NCBI GenBank assembly: GCA_030280995.1
Contig: JASXTE010000001.1
Location: 24,313,106 to 24,377,105, forward strand
From: Hemileia vastatrix
Taxonomy: Eukaryota > Basidiomycota > Pucciniomycetes > Pucciniales > Zaghouaniaceae
DNA length: 64,000 nucleotides
Direction of reading: 5' to 3'
The stretch's first letter is position 1, and every line of letters starts with the position of its first letter. Both the position numbers and the translations under genes were made by a program. Shown here one piece after another: positions 30,861 through 42,614 of this stretch. The notes under the pieces were generated by a model. The model ran no database searches, was not told the origin of the DNA, and was given only the letters and a program-made list of their open reading frames with translations.

Positions 30861-31900
30861 AGTTTTACTTTAAGAGTGTTTCAAAAAACCCCTTTCCCCT
30901 TCATAAAATTCAATAGCCTTCTCCCTAAGAGCCATAAAATGAAAAAACAACTTCTTTTCTTCCTGAGATAACCAATCCTCTGGTCCAAAATTGACCATTC
31001 AAACCCTCTCCATCGTGATTCTACTAGTTGGCATAAATTCAGGTGGAAACTTTGTTAAAGGAGTATCATAAGGATTCCTAGACAGAGCTGGCCTACGAAA
31101 AGGAGGATTCAAATCTGGCATTAGTATATTTACTAGTTTAACCTTGACAGCTACTTGTTTATACTTTGATGCAAAACAGTGCTGTAGAGTAGACTCCTAC
31201 AGTCACCTTGCTGCAGGCAGAATCCAAGGGGGTTGGAAAAACAAAAAGAAATCCCTGTCCATCTAAGTAAACGTAAGATTCAATTAACTAAGCTTGAAGA
31301 TCTGCTTGAAGAGTTGGATAAGTTGAAAATCCAAGAGAAAGACTTTGAAAGTGTTGTAAACCTATAATATAGAAAAAAAATAGGTGCAATAAATGATTAC
31401 ACCCCCAAAACAAATACCTAATACCAGATTACACTGATACAAGTCACAGAAAATACTTAGAAAAAGCTGCAAAACTTGCCCCAGAGACTGAAAAGTACAG
31501 TAAAGTACCCCAGAAACTACCCTTGGGATGATCTGTTCAAAGGTGCCTTATTAAAGGTCTGCCCCAGATTTACCCAGTTTCCCACCAAAATTAAAGAGTG
31601 TTCTTTATTATATTTTTATTTTATAAATTTTATAAGAAAAGAAATAAATTTGAGTCACCCAGGATGAGAGCTATCCAATGGTACCCTATATGTTGATATT
31701 TTTATTATAATTGTTGTTATATGTTAAATATTGTTAATTATCAAAAAAGACCCTTATTATCGAAACTAAAAGACAAAAAACATGTAGAAGACTAATATTC
31801 TCCCCTCCCCATATGATTCTCCTGCTTCAGAAATTTCCAAAAATACCCTACATGCATATGATCTACAATAAACTATTGATCTAGTAAGCATAATAACTTT
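30861..31900 (-). pseudogene. Very decayed pol spacer of the same relative
   Basis: On the minus strand, short pieces resemble the N-terminal spacer of pol B, for instance near 30960-31130 (an LRRPALSR-like string, ESLTFE-like residues). Many stops occur. No separate gene is supported. Confidence 0.4.
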
Positions 31901-31904
31901 CTAA

Positions 31905-32195
31905 CCAAATTTTGCCACAATAGCCAAAATTTTGGCACAGTGACCAAACTTTGCACTGGTGATCAGACTTTTCTACAGAGACCAAACTTTGCCACAGTGC
32001 CCAGACTTTTCTGCAGTGACCAAACTTTGCACTGGTTATCAGACTTTTCTACAGGGACCAAACTTTGCCACAGTGCCCAGACGTTTCTGCAGTGACCAAA
32101 CTTTGCCACAGTTCCCAGACTTTTTGCACCAATGATCAAACTTTGCCACAATGACCAACTTTGCCACAGTGACTTTGCTTTGCACCGGAAAATCA
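31905..32195. repeat. Minisatellite with CCAAACTTTGCCACAGTG units
   Basis: About eight alternating units built on ACCAAACTTTGC, CACAGTG and CAGACTTTTCTRCAG, roughly 28-30 bases each with higher-order pairs. It lies within the decayed minus-strand element and is absent from the related copies at 5611 and 12108. It creates a repetitive Trp/Lys/Phe open frame on the minus strand (31963-32373). Confidence 0.8.
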
Positions 32196-32817
32196 CCAGA
32201 GCGAACCGGAGCACACCAGAGGGCACCGGAAAAAAAATGGCTACTCCATGAGCACACTTCCTCCACCAAAAATACCAAGAGAGCCCTAGAAAATCCAGTA
32301 AATCAAATACCCAATCCATGAAACCATCAAATAACAATAGGAATACCATCATATATCCATTCCAAAACACCATAAATCCTCTAAAAAATCACCATAAATC
32401 CTCCAAAAATCACCATAAATCCACCCAAAAAAATCCAGTTAACTCCCTTCAACCAAATTAACACCTGCTAACACCATGATTTTCTTCCAACCAAGGTCCA
32501 ATCAAATTTTCACCTAAGTAGACTACCCAGATTTGGAATGCCACAGCACTTTCTTCTTCCTTCATTTCTTTAAATCAAACCCTTTCTAATATAACTATGG
32601 TTTGTACCTAAATCCTGTTTTTGCCTTTTCTTTTTAATATAAGTATAAAAAAATTCATAATAAAAGAAATTAAAAAGCCTAGGTATTATACATTATCTAG
32701 TAGTATTACCAAGACACCTATGAATTACCACTTTATGTATCCCCTCTTGTTGGACTGACTGGTCACTATCCTGGTTCCTCTCATTCTGGGAGATAGTAAC
32801 ACCTAAAATGCCAGCCC

Positions 32818-33489
32818 CTAATGAAAATTTTGGTGCCTTCCTGGTGGTTGCCCCATCACATTCTCTGAGACTTCCTCATAAATCTCTCTTTCTTTCTTCC
32901 ATCTCGTAGCTCCAGAGTACTTAGTTTCCGACCCACCATCCTTAGGTGTGACTAAGACTGCTGTCACTGGAATACCATCATCACTCATAATCCTTATTCC
33001 AATATCCTTTTTTAAACAATTATCAATAGTTGCATAATAATCCATCAAAAATGGTGTGCCTTAAACTGGTTTAACTACACCCATTGGAACATATAAATGA
33101 ATATCTCTTGTTGCTCCCGCAATTCTAGTGCATACATACTCTGCTACACCTATGACAGGCAACCTACCTCCACCAATTTCTGAAACATTGCCATCACCAT
33201 CTTTTACAGGAAGACCTAGCTCAACAGCATAATCTTCTGAAACCACACTGATTGGTGAACTTTTATTCACTAATGCTTTAATCTTCTAACCATTTACAGT
33301 AATTGTAAAATACCCTAAGGGATCTGAATAATGTGGCGCCCTAGGTAATCCAACAACTGGCTGAAATGACTGCTCTCCTATATCAAATTCAGCACAATTA
33401 ACAATTCTTTGCTTCCTGCACTTATCCATAATTCTGTTTGCTACATCTGGCGCTACTTCCATCAGCATCCCCAATGAAACTGAAACCAT
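32818..33489 (-). pseudogene. Decayed protease region of the minus-strand Gypsy relative
   Basis: Pieces at 33286-33489 (PLGYFTITVNG), 33061-33270 (SVVSEDYAVELGLP, IGGGRLPVIG, IHLYVPMGVVK) and 32818-33048 follow the order of the main element's protease. The active-site Asp region between the first two pieces is lost at a frame break near 33285 (NKSSPISVVS against DSGSQINLIS). Confidence 0.75.
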
Positions 33490-33825
33490 AGTTTTTAAAT
33501 ACTGCGCAACTAATTACTCAGCTGCCTTAGGAAAATAAGAGTGAACTGGGAGCTTCATTTTACATTTAGGTTGTGTTGCCTTTGCACCAGCTTATGCTCT
33601 TCCAGGTGGGTTCTTTGGAGTATTATGCCTTGCTCCTGGCATTCCTTCAGCAGGTACTGCCCTTTGCTGTACTACCTCTGGCTCCTTTATTGTCACAGGT
33701 TGTTCTTCGCTCTGAGGATCCACACCATACCCACCAGGTTCCATACCTTCCATTTCAACATCTTCCATAGGCGCAGGTGTATTTTCCCTAGTAGTATACC
33801 CTACTTCCTCTATATCATCTGGTTT

Positions 33826-34620
33826 TTAATACCTAGCACCAGCTCTTCTTGGCCTTCTAATCATTGATGGGGCCATTTTCTTGTGATTTTCTGAAAACCT
33901 CCCCAGATAGGCTGCATTATGTGGCACTGAAACTGCTCCCTCTTTTACAGTGAAATCAATCACTGCGCAAGTAACTGCAAAATTAACTGACTTTGCATCC
34001 TTTCCTTTCTCTTTTTCTTCATGCTCTTTGCCCTTGCTTGACTTTCCCTCCATAGACTTCTTATTAATATAATCAATGACTATGGCTTGCATCCCTCAAT
34101 CCTTGTCTTTAACAAGCATAATATCATTTTCCAACATTAGCATAGTTCTATCCTTGTAAACTACCCTCTTCTCTTTATCCTTTTGAAGCGCATTACACCT
34201 CATCCTAGTATGCCCTTCTTTATTACAATAGTAACATACCATTGTAGCAAAGCGCAATGGTTGGCAAGAACTCTTGGGCCTAAACACCTCCTTTTATTTT
34301 GCTGCTTCAGTTATTTTATTCTCTAATTTTTCAATCCTTGCCATAACAGAGTCTGGATGATCTTTAGTTAAAATTTTGGATTTAGGGGACAACACCTGAG
34401 GAGATTATCAAACATCAGACGCATCCTTGTCCATTTCCTCATTATCCAAAGCAACTCTAACTGTGCGGAGCTCAAATTAACCAAATTTTTTTCAGCTTCA
34501 ACCGCCGTCTCTACTTCCTCTAATTCAGGGTACTTATAATAACTGTCCCTCTTCTTGACTAATTTTTCTTTGTTATCCAAGCACCTCTTTTCCCAGTCTT
34601 TCACCTCTGGCGCTAACGCT
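33826..34620 (-). pseudogene. gag: Decayed Gag with zinc knuckle, minus-strand Gypsy relative
   Basis: The zinc knuckle CYYCNKEGHTRMRC (C-x2-C-x4-H-x4-C) at about 34235-34195 is intact. Charged linker pieces follow at 33826-34092. The Gag core piece at 34368-34604 is truncated by frame changes. Order and content match the main element's Gag. Confidence 0.75.
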
Positions 34621-35374
34621 TCTCAAAATCAAGGTAAATATGCATTATTATTACTAAAATATTCATTACTGACCAAATACTAAATCATTTGATCAAACTC
34701 TTCCCTGAAACTTTTAAATTCCTTAGAGTCTTGGACACCCCCTCCAGCTTTGGCCTTCTTTACCAAGACATCTAGATCCTCAATTGTGCACCTAGTTTCC
34801 TCAGTAATCTTTGGCTATCTCTTATGCATCTGTTCCTTTAGCGCTGACCAATCACACTCTTCTTGACCCTTTAGATCCTCCAGATTGTCCTTACATTCAT
34901 TTGATACAAAGAACAATACTTGGCGCACCATATCATATTTGATCACTCCATGAACTTCAGCTGCCTATTTAAACCTACCTATGAGCTTTTTGGTACTAAT
35001 TCACACAGAACGCAAGCTTTCATATTTACACCTAATAATCATAGTAGCCCTCTGTGGAAACAAAACTGTTGTATTGGGTAATTTAACCCTCTCCTAATGT
35101 CCCCTAGATGTAGTCACAGTAGGTTCAATCTTTGAAATCAAAAAATCAAAACAGAATCCACAAAAAATAAACACACACTTCATAGTTTAATCTGACTATA
35201 TCCACAATACAGCCCTACGCTATCCTCTGATAAAAGCTATTGATCTACTCATTGTAGACCCTACGACTTTTCCACTGAAGCACCGGCTTGATTACACCCT
35301 CTTGAAATAACCCTGAAAACCAAAAAATCTAATCAAAACACTAGTTACATTTATGCCACTTTTGGGACAGCAAT
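34621..35374 (-). pseudogene. N-terminal Gag and leader remnant with degenerate primer site
   Basis: Weak Gag-like segments with several stops. At the LTR edge (about 35355-35372, minus) a string TTGCTGTCCCAAAAGTGG resembles the lysine-type primer site with C-to-T type differences. Confidence 0.5.
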
Positions 35375-36722
35375 TGTGGAAATTTCTAAAGTACTATGTA
35401 GTAGAAACAATGAGAGATGGGTTGGTTCTTCTTTTCGATTTCTAAAAAGAAGTGTGTGCCACTCTTATTTTAAAAACAGTGCAATAATGTGTAACACTAA
35501 TATCTGACTAGATAGTGTATGAGTTGAGATATAATTTAAAAGATAAGGAAAAACAAATATTACTATTGGGATATTTCTATTCTTAATAAGCGCTAGTATC
35601 CACAACTACTCCCTCTTGAAGAGCTCTTGTTGAATATGCCTTATTATAGTAATAAAATTTCTCTAATAGTAGTTTATCCTACTGAATCTATATATTCTCT
35701 CTGTGTTGCACTTTTTCACTATACTATATGAAATATACACACAGACTTACAAACTCTAAAAGACTCAGAATATCTCTAATATGTTCTTAAAAACTTAATT
35801 TCAGAAAAATTCAATCTCTTACTGTTATCAGAGTAACCACAAAAATAGAAAAATTGCTATATATCATAATATATTTTGAACTTATATAATATGAGGCTCT
35901 TATGTTTTTAATCTAATGACTGATTCAAATAATAATTTTTCCTACCTAACGACTAGTCTCCCTTCCTGTTAAATAGCCTTTCTTCCTTATATTTTTTAGC
36001 GCTCCAGACAAAGTTCCCTAGTGGATCTCCAGTGCTGTCGCTAGTTCCACATTATTAAAACAATAACTAATCCATAAGTAAACTAAATACACTGCTTGTA
36101 ACAAATAAAGTTCCTAATAATACCCTATTCTTACTAAAACTAGTACTAACTTGCTTCACTCATGTTCCACATGCGCACTTATGACTGTACATTGCATTGT
36201 TTCAGTGCCACTTCCAGCATTGACACCTTTCAGAGCTGATCCTTGTCTCTTTGATTCTTGGGTAGTTTTTTATCAAGTCCCCATCCTCATTGCTTCATTA
36301 CTAAGTTCATAGTTCTTACAATTCACTTAAATAGTTAGCCTCTGAAGCTTACATTACATTTTTCAGTAAGTTACCACACTAGCTGTGGTTCAGTATACTA
36401 TGTACTTTAGGACTTTCTTGAGCCATAAAACCTTCCTTAACGCATAAAACACAATTATTGGAAAATCCAAATCCATAATGTTCAGCGCTTGCACTACTAA
36501 GCTGATAACACATAATTTGTTTTTGCGGCACATCTTGCTGCAAAATTGGAGCGCACAGAACCTAAATCTTCTTCCACGCTTCTCTTTCCCTTTTTTCTTT
36601 TAAAAGCATAATTACATATTTATGATAGCGCTATCTAATGGGCTATGATTCCCCTTTTTTCTTTCTGGGCTACACAAGCTGATTGATCCAAAAGATAAGT
36701 TACCTGCAATGCACATACCACA
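35375..36722 (-). repeat. 5' LTR of the minus-strand Gypsy relative
   Basis: On the minus strand it starts TGTGGTATGTGC at 36722 and ends TTTCCACA at 35375. It is inverted relative to 28611-29874. It abuts, and probably truncates, the Copia 3' LTR at 36723. Confidence 0.75.
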
Positions 36723-36734
36723 ACGGTGTCAGCC

Positions 36735-36833
36735 TGTAGAATTCTGGAAAGAAGCAGAAAACAGGGGACACCACAGCTACAGACTATATACATTTGTACA
36801 CATAACTAAGTACATAGTCCTAGTGACCTAACA
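36735..36833 (-). repeat. Copia 3' LTR (about 99 bp)
   Basis: It starts TGTTAGGTCACTAGG on the minus strand after a G-rich tract (36834-36843) and ends TTCTACA. The next bases to 36723 (GGCTGACACC) match the inside of the second Copia copy's LTR, so the true LTR may continue and be cut by the neighbouring Gypsy LTR. Confidence 0.7.
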
Positions 36834-36965
36834 TCCCCCCCAGTTACTTATGAAAAAATATACTGATATCCCCCGATGAAAATATAACCAACTTTAAAAA
36901 GAAAAAAGAAATAAAATGAAATGAGAGAAAGAAGAGAAAAAGAAAAGAAAAGAAATGTAACCCCA

Positions 36966-37331
36966 TCAGGACACACAGACATCATTCCTTCTAAGCATTG
37001 TCAAAGATGGGCCCAGTAATTTTGTGAGTATATCTGCATGCATCTGAGAAGTGAGAGCCCATTCCAATGTTCCTCTTTTTAGGAAGAGCTGTTCATTCAC
37101 AATATAAAAATACCTATCCACATGCGGTATCCTTTTGTTCCCTAGGTTATCTTTTGCATTTTTAATGGCTCCTTTGTTGTCACAGAAGATTTTGATTTTG
37201 CGAATATCAGGAAATATGTCCTTAAGATGATTTGAGATCCAAATGGAATCCTTCATACCACCACCAAGTTCCAAATACTCAGAAGTGCATGATGAATCAC
37301 TAACTGTCAATTGAAATCTAGTGGTCCACAC
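36966..37331 (-). pseudogene. Copia RNase H domain
   Basis: The minus frame contains the Copia-type RNase H sequence: SEYLELGGGMKDSIWI, IKIFCDNKGAI (catalytic Asp) and HVDRYFYIVNEQL. It ends at a stop at 36966 near the 3' LTR. Upstream, the connection to RT (37332-37885) is broken by stops. Confidence 0.85.
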
Positions 37332-37879
37332 AATAGGGCAAGAATTGAGGAGGATATGTCCACTTTGAGCTCTGTAGAATACTTTGTTGTTACAGGTGGA
37401 ATCAGAAAAAGAAATGAGTTCAAGCAGAGAATTTAGGTCAGGATGGATGTGAAAAAATAGGTGGGAAGAGTGTTGGACATATCTGAGCAGGTGGTTTAGT
37501 GCAATTCAGTGAGTGGCAGTAGGTTTGGAGGAGAATTGTGCCAAAAAATTGACAGGGAAAGAGAGATCCGTCCTAGTAGCTACTACCACATAACTGAGGG
37601 CACCTAGAATAGAGATATATTTAGTTGTATCAATAGCTACCTCTTCATCCTTGACTGTGGTGATTTCCAGATTGTTTGGTAGGGGTGATCTTGCGGTCAA
37701 TCCAGAGGGGTTATGAGTCCACTAAATCTTGTCAATGAGCTGAAAATTGTGCAGATCAAAACCTTCTGGAACTTCTTTGATAGAAAAACCTACAATACCA
37801 TCCACACTATCATTCCACTTACCTTTAAACTACCATCCAAACCATCCTCCGATTTCTTCAAAACCCCTTCACTACTTCC
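37332..37879 (-). pseudogene. Copia RT, 3' part beyond the Gypsy insertion
   Basis: 37506-37700 gives ISILGALSYVVVATRTDLSFPVNFLAQFSS, the typical C-terminal part of a Copia RT. The string TGSSEG at the insertion edge continues the catalytic-loop region (HVDYGIV) left at 46971. The plus-strand open frame here is a shadow. Confidence 0.8.
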
Positions 37880-37885
37880 AGTAAC

Positions 37886-39044
37886 TGTCAGCCTAGGTAT
37901 CTCCAGGACTGAGTATTTCTTATTTCGAAAATAAGATAACCTTAATAACATTAAGTTTATTACTTAAAAATAAGGTTAAAATACTTATATATATGGTTAT
38001 AATACATATATATATTATTATTACACTAATATATGACCTATAGTAGTTTAAATAGATTATCCATAGCCTAATAATAGTTATTAAGGTGTTAATGGAGTCA
38101 TAATATACTTATCTTAAGTCATATTAAGCAATTATAGACATTCATAAGCTTATAGGTATACATAAACCTCATATTCAGTGAAATATGTAGTTATATTATG
38201 TATATTTAGGTCTATACGTGGGTTTTAACCTCTTAATAGCCTATAAACTTTATTTTTCTGCTTATTTTAGGTAATATGGACGTATTCAGTGGACTCAGAA
38301 CACCTATTTCAGGTGCATATATCCAGTTTGGACAACTTAATCTGCTTCCTTGGATGGATTTTCACAGATTTATTGGTTGGGATGTGATTACTGGGTTAAT
38401 ATGGATGCTTGGGGATGTTATTGGGAGCTTAAACAGTTAAGTTGGTTCCTTTATATGCTTTGGGTTTCATTATATACTTTTTGGATGAGTTATTTTACCT
38501 GTTTCTTTATGGTATCCGCTTTTATCTGTTTATTCTATTTATAATATGGGTCTGTGGTATCATTAATTGTTATGGAGGGTCCTTACTGGAGGTCTGGGTG
38601 TTTAAACTGCTTAAAGTTTATGCCATAAGGAGGTGATGGGACCTCACAGTTCTGTAATTTCCAGGGATAGCAGTGACATCATCTGGATTGAAGCTCTCTG
38701 CACTTCAGTGGATTTCGGTATAAGTAAGGGAGGATTTGATGGGTTATTGGACATCACTTACTTACTAAACTTCAAATAAACACTAAAACTAAACAACTAT
38801 CATATATAAATATATTATAAAGCATTTATAAATTGATGTTATCTTTAAATAAGCTATAACTATATTTTATTGATCTATTTTCCACCACTAGCACGCATAA
38901 AATACAAGTATTGTGAGTTTATATTGAGAGTAACTATTTTATTAGTCTTCCCCTGAGGTTTAATCACTAAATCATTTATCAAAAAGTAGTTGGACCATTA
39001 ATATTTACTAATAAGTCATACTTAGATACTAACGCACACTGATA
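37886..39044 (+). repeat. 5' LTR of the fourth Gypsy element
   Basis: It pairs with 45796-46970. After it, TTGGGGTC begins a possible primer site starting with TGG, but I cannot assign the tRNA. The hydrophobic open stretch inside (38350-38544) has a counterpart in the other LTR and is not evidence of a gene. Confidence 0.85.
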
Positions 39045-39577
39045 ATTGGGGTCTTTCCTTAATTATTACTTATTATTTAGTATAAGCCTTAGGACGTGAT
39101 TTTTACTGTAGTATATCTCAAAAAAACCAAATATTTGAGTCTTCAGCACATTAGTGGGTCATAATAACTCAGTTATTGCGGAAAAGAACCTTTATAATAA
39201 TTGTACTAGTTTTTTTATAATAAAAATTAGGTATTTACAGTAGTAACTGTACCCAATATAAACCCAATTTCACTTGGTATTTGGTCACCAATATAACACC
39301 CAATTAAATTGGTATTTGGTTAAATATTGGTAAGCTAATTATTCCACCTTATAAAGATCTAGCTAAGCTTATTATATTTTTTTTGACAGATTTTTTGAAT
39401 TTTTCTTATATTTTATTTATATAAATAGAGATATATATTCAGGGTAAGCTCCAGTGCTTTTATTAGTAATTGTATTGCTAATATTTTTTGTCTACTAATT
39501 ACCATATAGGTTATCCCTTTTGTAGACGTAAATAATTGTTATTTAAGACACAATAATTGCTCCATAGGACAATGTAA
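39045..39577 (+). other. Leader of the fourth Gypsy element
   Basis: Untranslated leader with a short imperfect repeat of CCCAAT, TTGGTATTTGGT phrases at 39245-39330. No gene is seen. Confidence 0.45.
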
Positions 39578-41480
39578 GTGAAAAACCTGCTTATAATACC
39601 AGGTCTAAAGCTAAAAATATTTCTCCAGGACATCACCATGGTGGGTCAATCCTACCCACAACCAGAGTCTATGAGTATAGAAGAAAAATGCGCTCTTCTA
39701 AAAAAGAAAACAATCAAAAAGACTTCACCTTCTCTGCAGGATCAACTGTCCTATCTGGCCAAACATGTTCTGAAACTAGAGGAATCAAAAGCTACCATGC
39801 TAAAGGAGGTAGAACAGTTGCAAAACAACTGCAAGGTGGGGTTCCAACAAATGAATCAAACCTTGGAAGAGTAAAAGGTAGGGCAGCCAAACCAACAACC
39901 CCCTACCCAAGGAGGGTCACATCATTCCCAGGAAAAAATCTTGGTAGAGAAAGGGAAGTAGGACTGGTTCCATCAGCAGTGGTCAAGCCACAATTGCAAC
40001 AGGGATCCAACACCTCATCAGACTGCCTCAGCTCACCCCTACAAAGGAAAGCAAAAGCGCCAAAAGTTAGGGCTTGCTCCTATCCTGTGGTAAGTATATT
40101 ACCCTCTCAGATTGAACACAATACTGATGATTAAAATATAGGTAATGTTATTGATGTAAAATCTGTACACAAAATTAAGGAGGACTTAAGACAATTAGGT
40201 TTTGATGTAGATACACCTGATTTATCTTTTGTTAATAACAACAGTACTATTTATAATAATAATATAGTTAACCCTCAGTTGCCACCACTTATCAGTGAGA
40301 TGAGAAGTTCACAAAACAGTGAAAAAATTGAGAAGTAAAACATGGAGTATATTAATAATAACCCAACTGTCCATAGAAATGTTTCAGAATTATGGAATAG
40401 AATGACTGAGTGTGAGGAACAGACAATTAAGCTCACAAGTGATACAATTTTGTCCTTGAAATTGAAAATTTCTCAACTGGCAACAAGAAATAAAGAATTA
40501 GAGGATGAACACTTGACTCTAACTTTTAAATATGATTCTTTAAGTAATAAATATAGTGAACTTTCAAACAAATTCTGTGAGTTAGAAATATTGTATGAAG
40601 CACATTTATTAAAATCTGAATCAAGAACTAAGATATCTTTTGCACAAATAAATCAGAGTGTCTCTGATCTGTTACAAAGATTAACTAAAGTTGAGATAGA
40701 AACTGCTAATCTACTAATATATCAGGATAATCATAAGTATACACAGTATAATAATAATCCTTTCATTTGCAAAAATGAATCTCAATCATTTCCAATGCCA
40801 TCACAAGTACAACCGTCTGGTGGAAGTGTCAAGTCTGAGAAGAAAAATGTAAGTCACAAATCCATGCAAGATGAAATACAAGACAATTTATCCAGAGTGA
40901 ATGAGTGATTGAATTTACCTAAGATTAGTGAGACTTAATCCAATCAGAAGAACTGGCCAAAGATTGATCTGTACCCAACTTATTATGTGGAATCCAGCTC
41001 TTATCGGCAACATTTTATTCAAAGAATTGACAACTTGAAATTCTCATATAATTTACCAGATGAAGAAATAACATCAAAAGTTATCTCTTTATTTAAGGAT
41101 GTTGAATTATTATGGTTTGAAGCTTTTTTGAGTGAGGGTAAAGACTACTCTTGGGCTGAATGGAAACAACTAATTAAAAAACAATTTTGAGGTTCTAAAT
41201 TCAGGCTCACTCAGCAAAGATTATATGAGATATCTAGGTATAATCTGTTGAATGGTGACAAACATATGGTATTTTTAATGAATTTAAATAAAATATTAAA
41301 AGCCATTGAGCTGAAAATGGATTTTAACTTATGGAAAGATAAGATAATATATAAATTACCTATATCTGTCAGAGACATTGATGTAGCTAGAACAATAATG
41401 ATTAATGAGTAATCTGAATTTATTAATATTTGTAATGAAATATTATTAAACCATAAGTATGAAGCAAGGTACACCACTTA
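39578..41480 (+). pseudogene. gag: Gag of the fourth Gypsy element, 5' part
   Basis: Pieces at 39578-39874 (a helical start with LSYLAKHVLKLEESKATMLKEVEQL), 40342-40908 (coiled-coil-like, Lys/Glu/Leu-rich) and 40987-41190 (Gag core, FIQRIDNLKFSYNLPDEEITSKV, WFEAF, WAEWKQLIKKQF) are followed in changed frames to 41480. Stops at 40906-40908, 41188-41190 and 41410-41412 break it. Confidence 0.75.
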
Positions 41481-41741
41481 CACTACGCAATATTGGGGGT
41501 GGACTTGCTAGCAAGTCCTCAACCTGAACTCAGATGGAACTCAGATGGAACTCAGACTGAACTCAGACTGAACCCATACTGAACTCTACTTGAACACCCA
41601 CCTAAAACTGTTCTGCTGAGTGGTGTTCATCCCTGATTGTATGGTTCCTTTATCAATAGCTCAATGTGTGTTCAATCTATGGTGAGTTTGGGTCCAAGGT
41701 TGCGGACTTGCTAGCAAGTCCGCCCCCCATATTGTGTGGTG
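41481..41741 (+). mobile_element. Short CACTA-like inverted-repeat transposon, copy 1
   Basis: The 261-bp element is flanked by TTA on both sides (41478-41480 and 41742-41744). The ends are inverted repeats of about 42 bp starting CACTACGCAATATT and CACCACACAATATG. Each holds the 18-base perfect palindrome GGACTTGCTAGCAAGTCC. Inside is a short tandem run of GAACTCAGA units. Removing it with one TTA rejoins the Gag frame of the host element, confirming the boundaries. It has no coding capacity. Confidence 0.88.
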
Positions 41742-42126
41742 TTATAAACAAAATAATGAACCTGTGAAAAATCAGAATTCAAAAACACTTCAAGAGAAGC
41801 AAAAAAAACCTAATGCACCTGTAGTACCTAAAAAGTATAAAACTAATACTTGTCATAAGTGTAATAAACCTTGGGTTAAAGGTCACAAATGTGAGAAGAA
41901 TATAAATATTGTTGAAAATCAGCATGAATCTGAAAATGAAACAGAAAAAAATAAAGATTCAAGTGATTATGACAGTAATATCTCATATAGTGATGAGAAT
42001 GAAGTCTGTATGTTGGAAGATGATTTGTCCATCTTTGAAACTCCAATATTTAATATGGACTCAAATGAATCTTTAATGAATTTCAAGGATGCTGAAATCA
42101 TTAAGGATATACAAGCTATAACTTAA
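41742..42126 (+). pseudogene. gag: Gag of the fourth Gypsy element, 3' part with zinc knuckle
   Basis: Continues the frame interrupted by the small transposon. It contains CHKCNKPWVKGHKC, the C-x2-C-x7-H-x2-C knuckle typical of many fungal and plant Gypsy Gags, then an acidic tail ending at 42124-42126. Confidence 0.8.
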
Positions 42127-42139
42127 AAATAACACCTAC

Positions 42140-42614
42140 CACGGTTCCAGCTATCATTTCTGAAGAAAATTTAAATATAGTATTGGACACAGGAGCTTCT
42201 GGTTCTAATGTTTCAACAAACACATTACAAAAAATTGATAGTGAGTATAAGTCAAAGCTTGAACCCCTTAAAAGTAAAAATTGGAGAGGTTTTGTATCAG
42301 TACTACACCCCATTGGTAAATACAAAGCTGCTTTTTTCTTTAAACATCAACATGGTTATGTTGGAGTAACTTGTTACTTTGTAGTAATAGATAATACTAA
42401 TTGTAGTATCTGTTTTATCATTGGAAATGACATTCTGACTAAGTTTGGTGTGAAATTAGACCCTGTTAATAATAATTTTAAAATTGGCATGAATGGTAAA
42501 AGGAAATTTAAAATAAATTCTTTTAACATGGTCTTACACATTGAGTCAGTAATAAATATTCCTTGTAAAGGAAGAGAATCCAATGAGATGAAACTTCTGG
42601 AAACAGAAATTTAA
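42140..42614 (+). pseudogene. Aspartic protease of the fourth Gypsy element
   Basis: The active site IVLDTGASGSNVS lies at about 42177-42215, and IIGNDILTKFGVKLD is the second conserved strand. The frame ends at a TAA at 42612-42614. Confidence 0.8.

Noticed and set aside
33541..33867. Plus-strand Cys/Leu-rich open frame
   Set aside because: It lies opposite the decayed Gag linker of the minus-strand Gypsy relative and has no domain of its own.
38350..38636. Hydrophobic open frame within the fourth Gypsy LTR, present in both LTRs
   Set aside because: The two LTRs are copies of one sequence by mechanism, so the shared frame is not independent evidence, and many changes alter amino acids.
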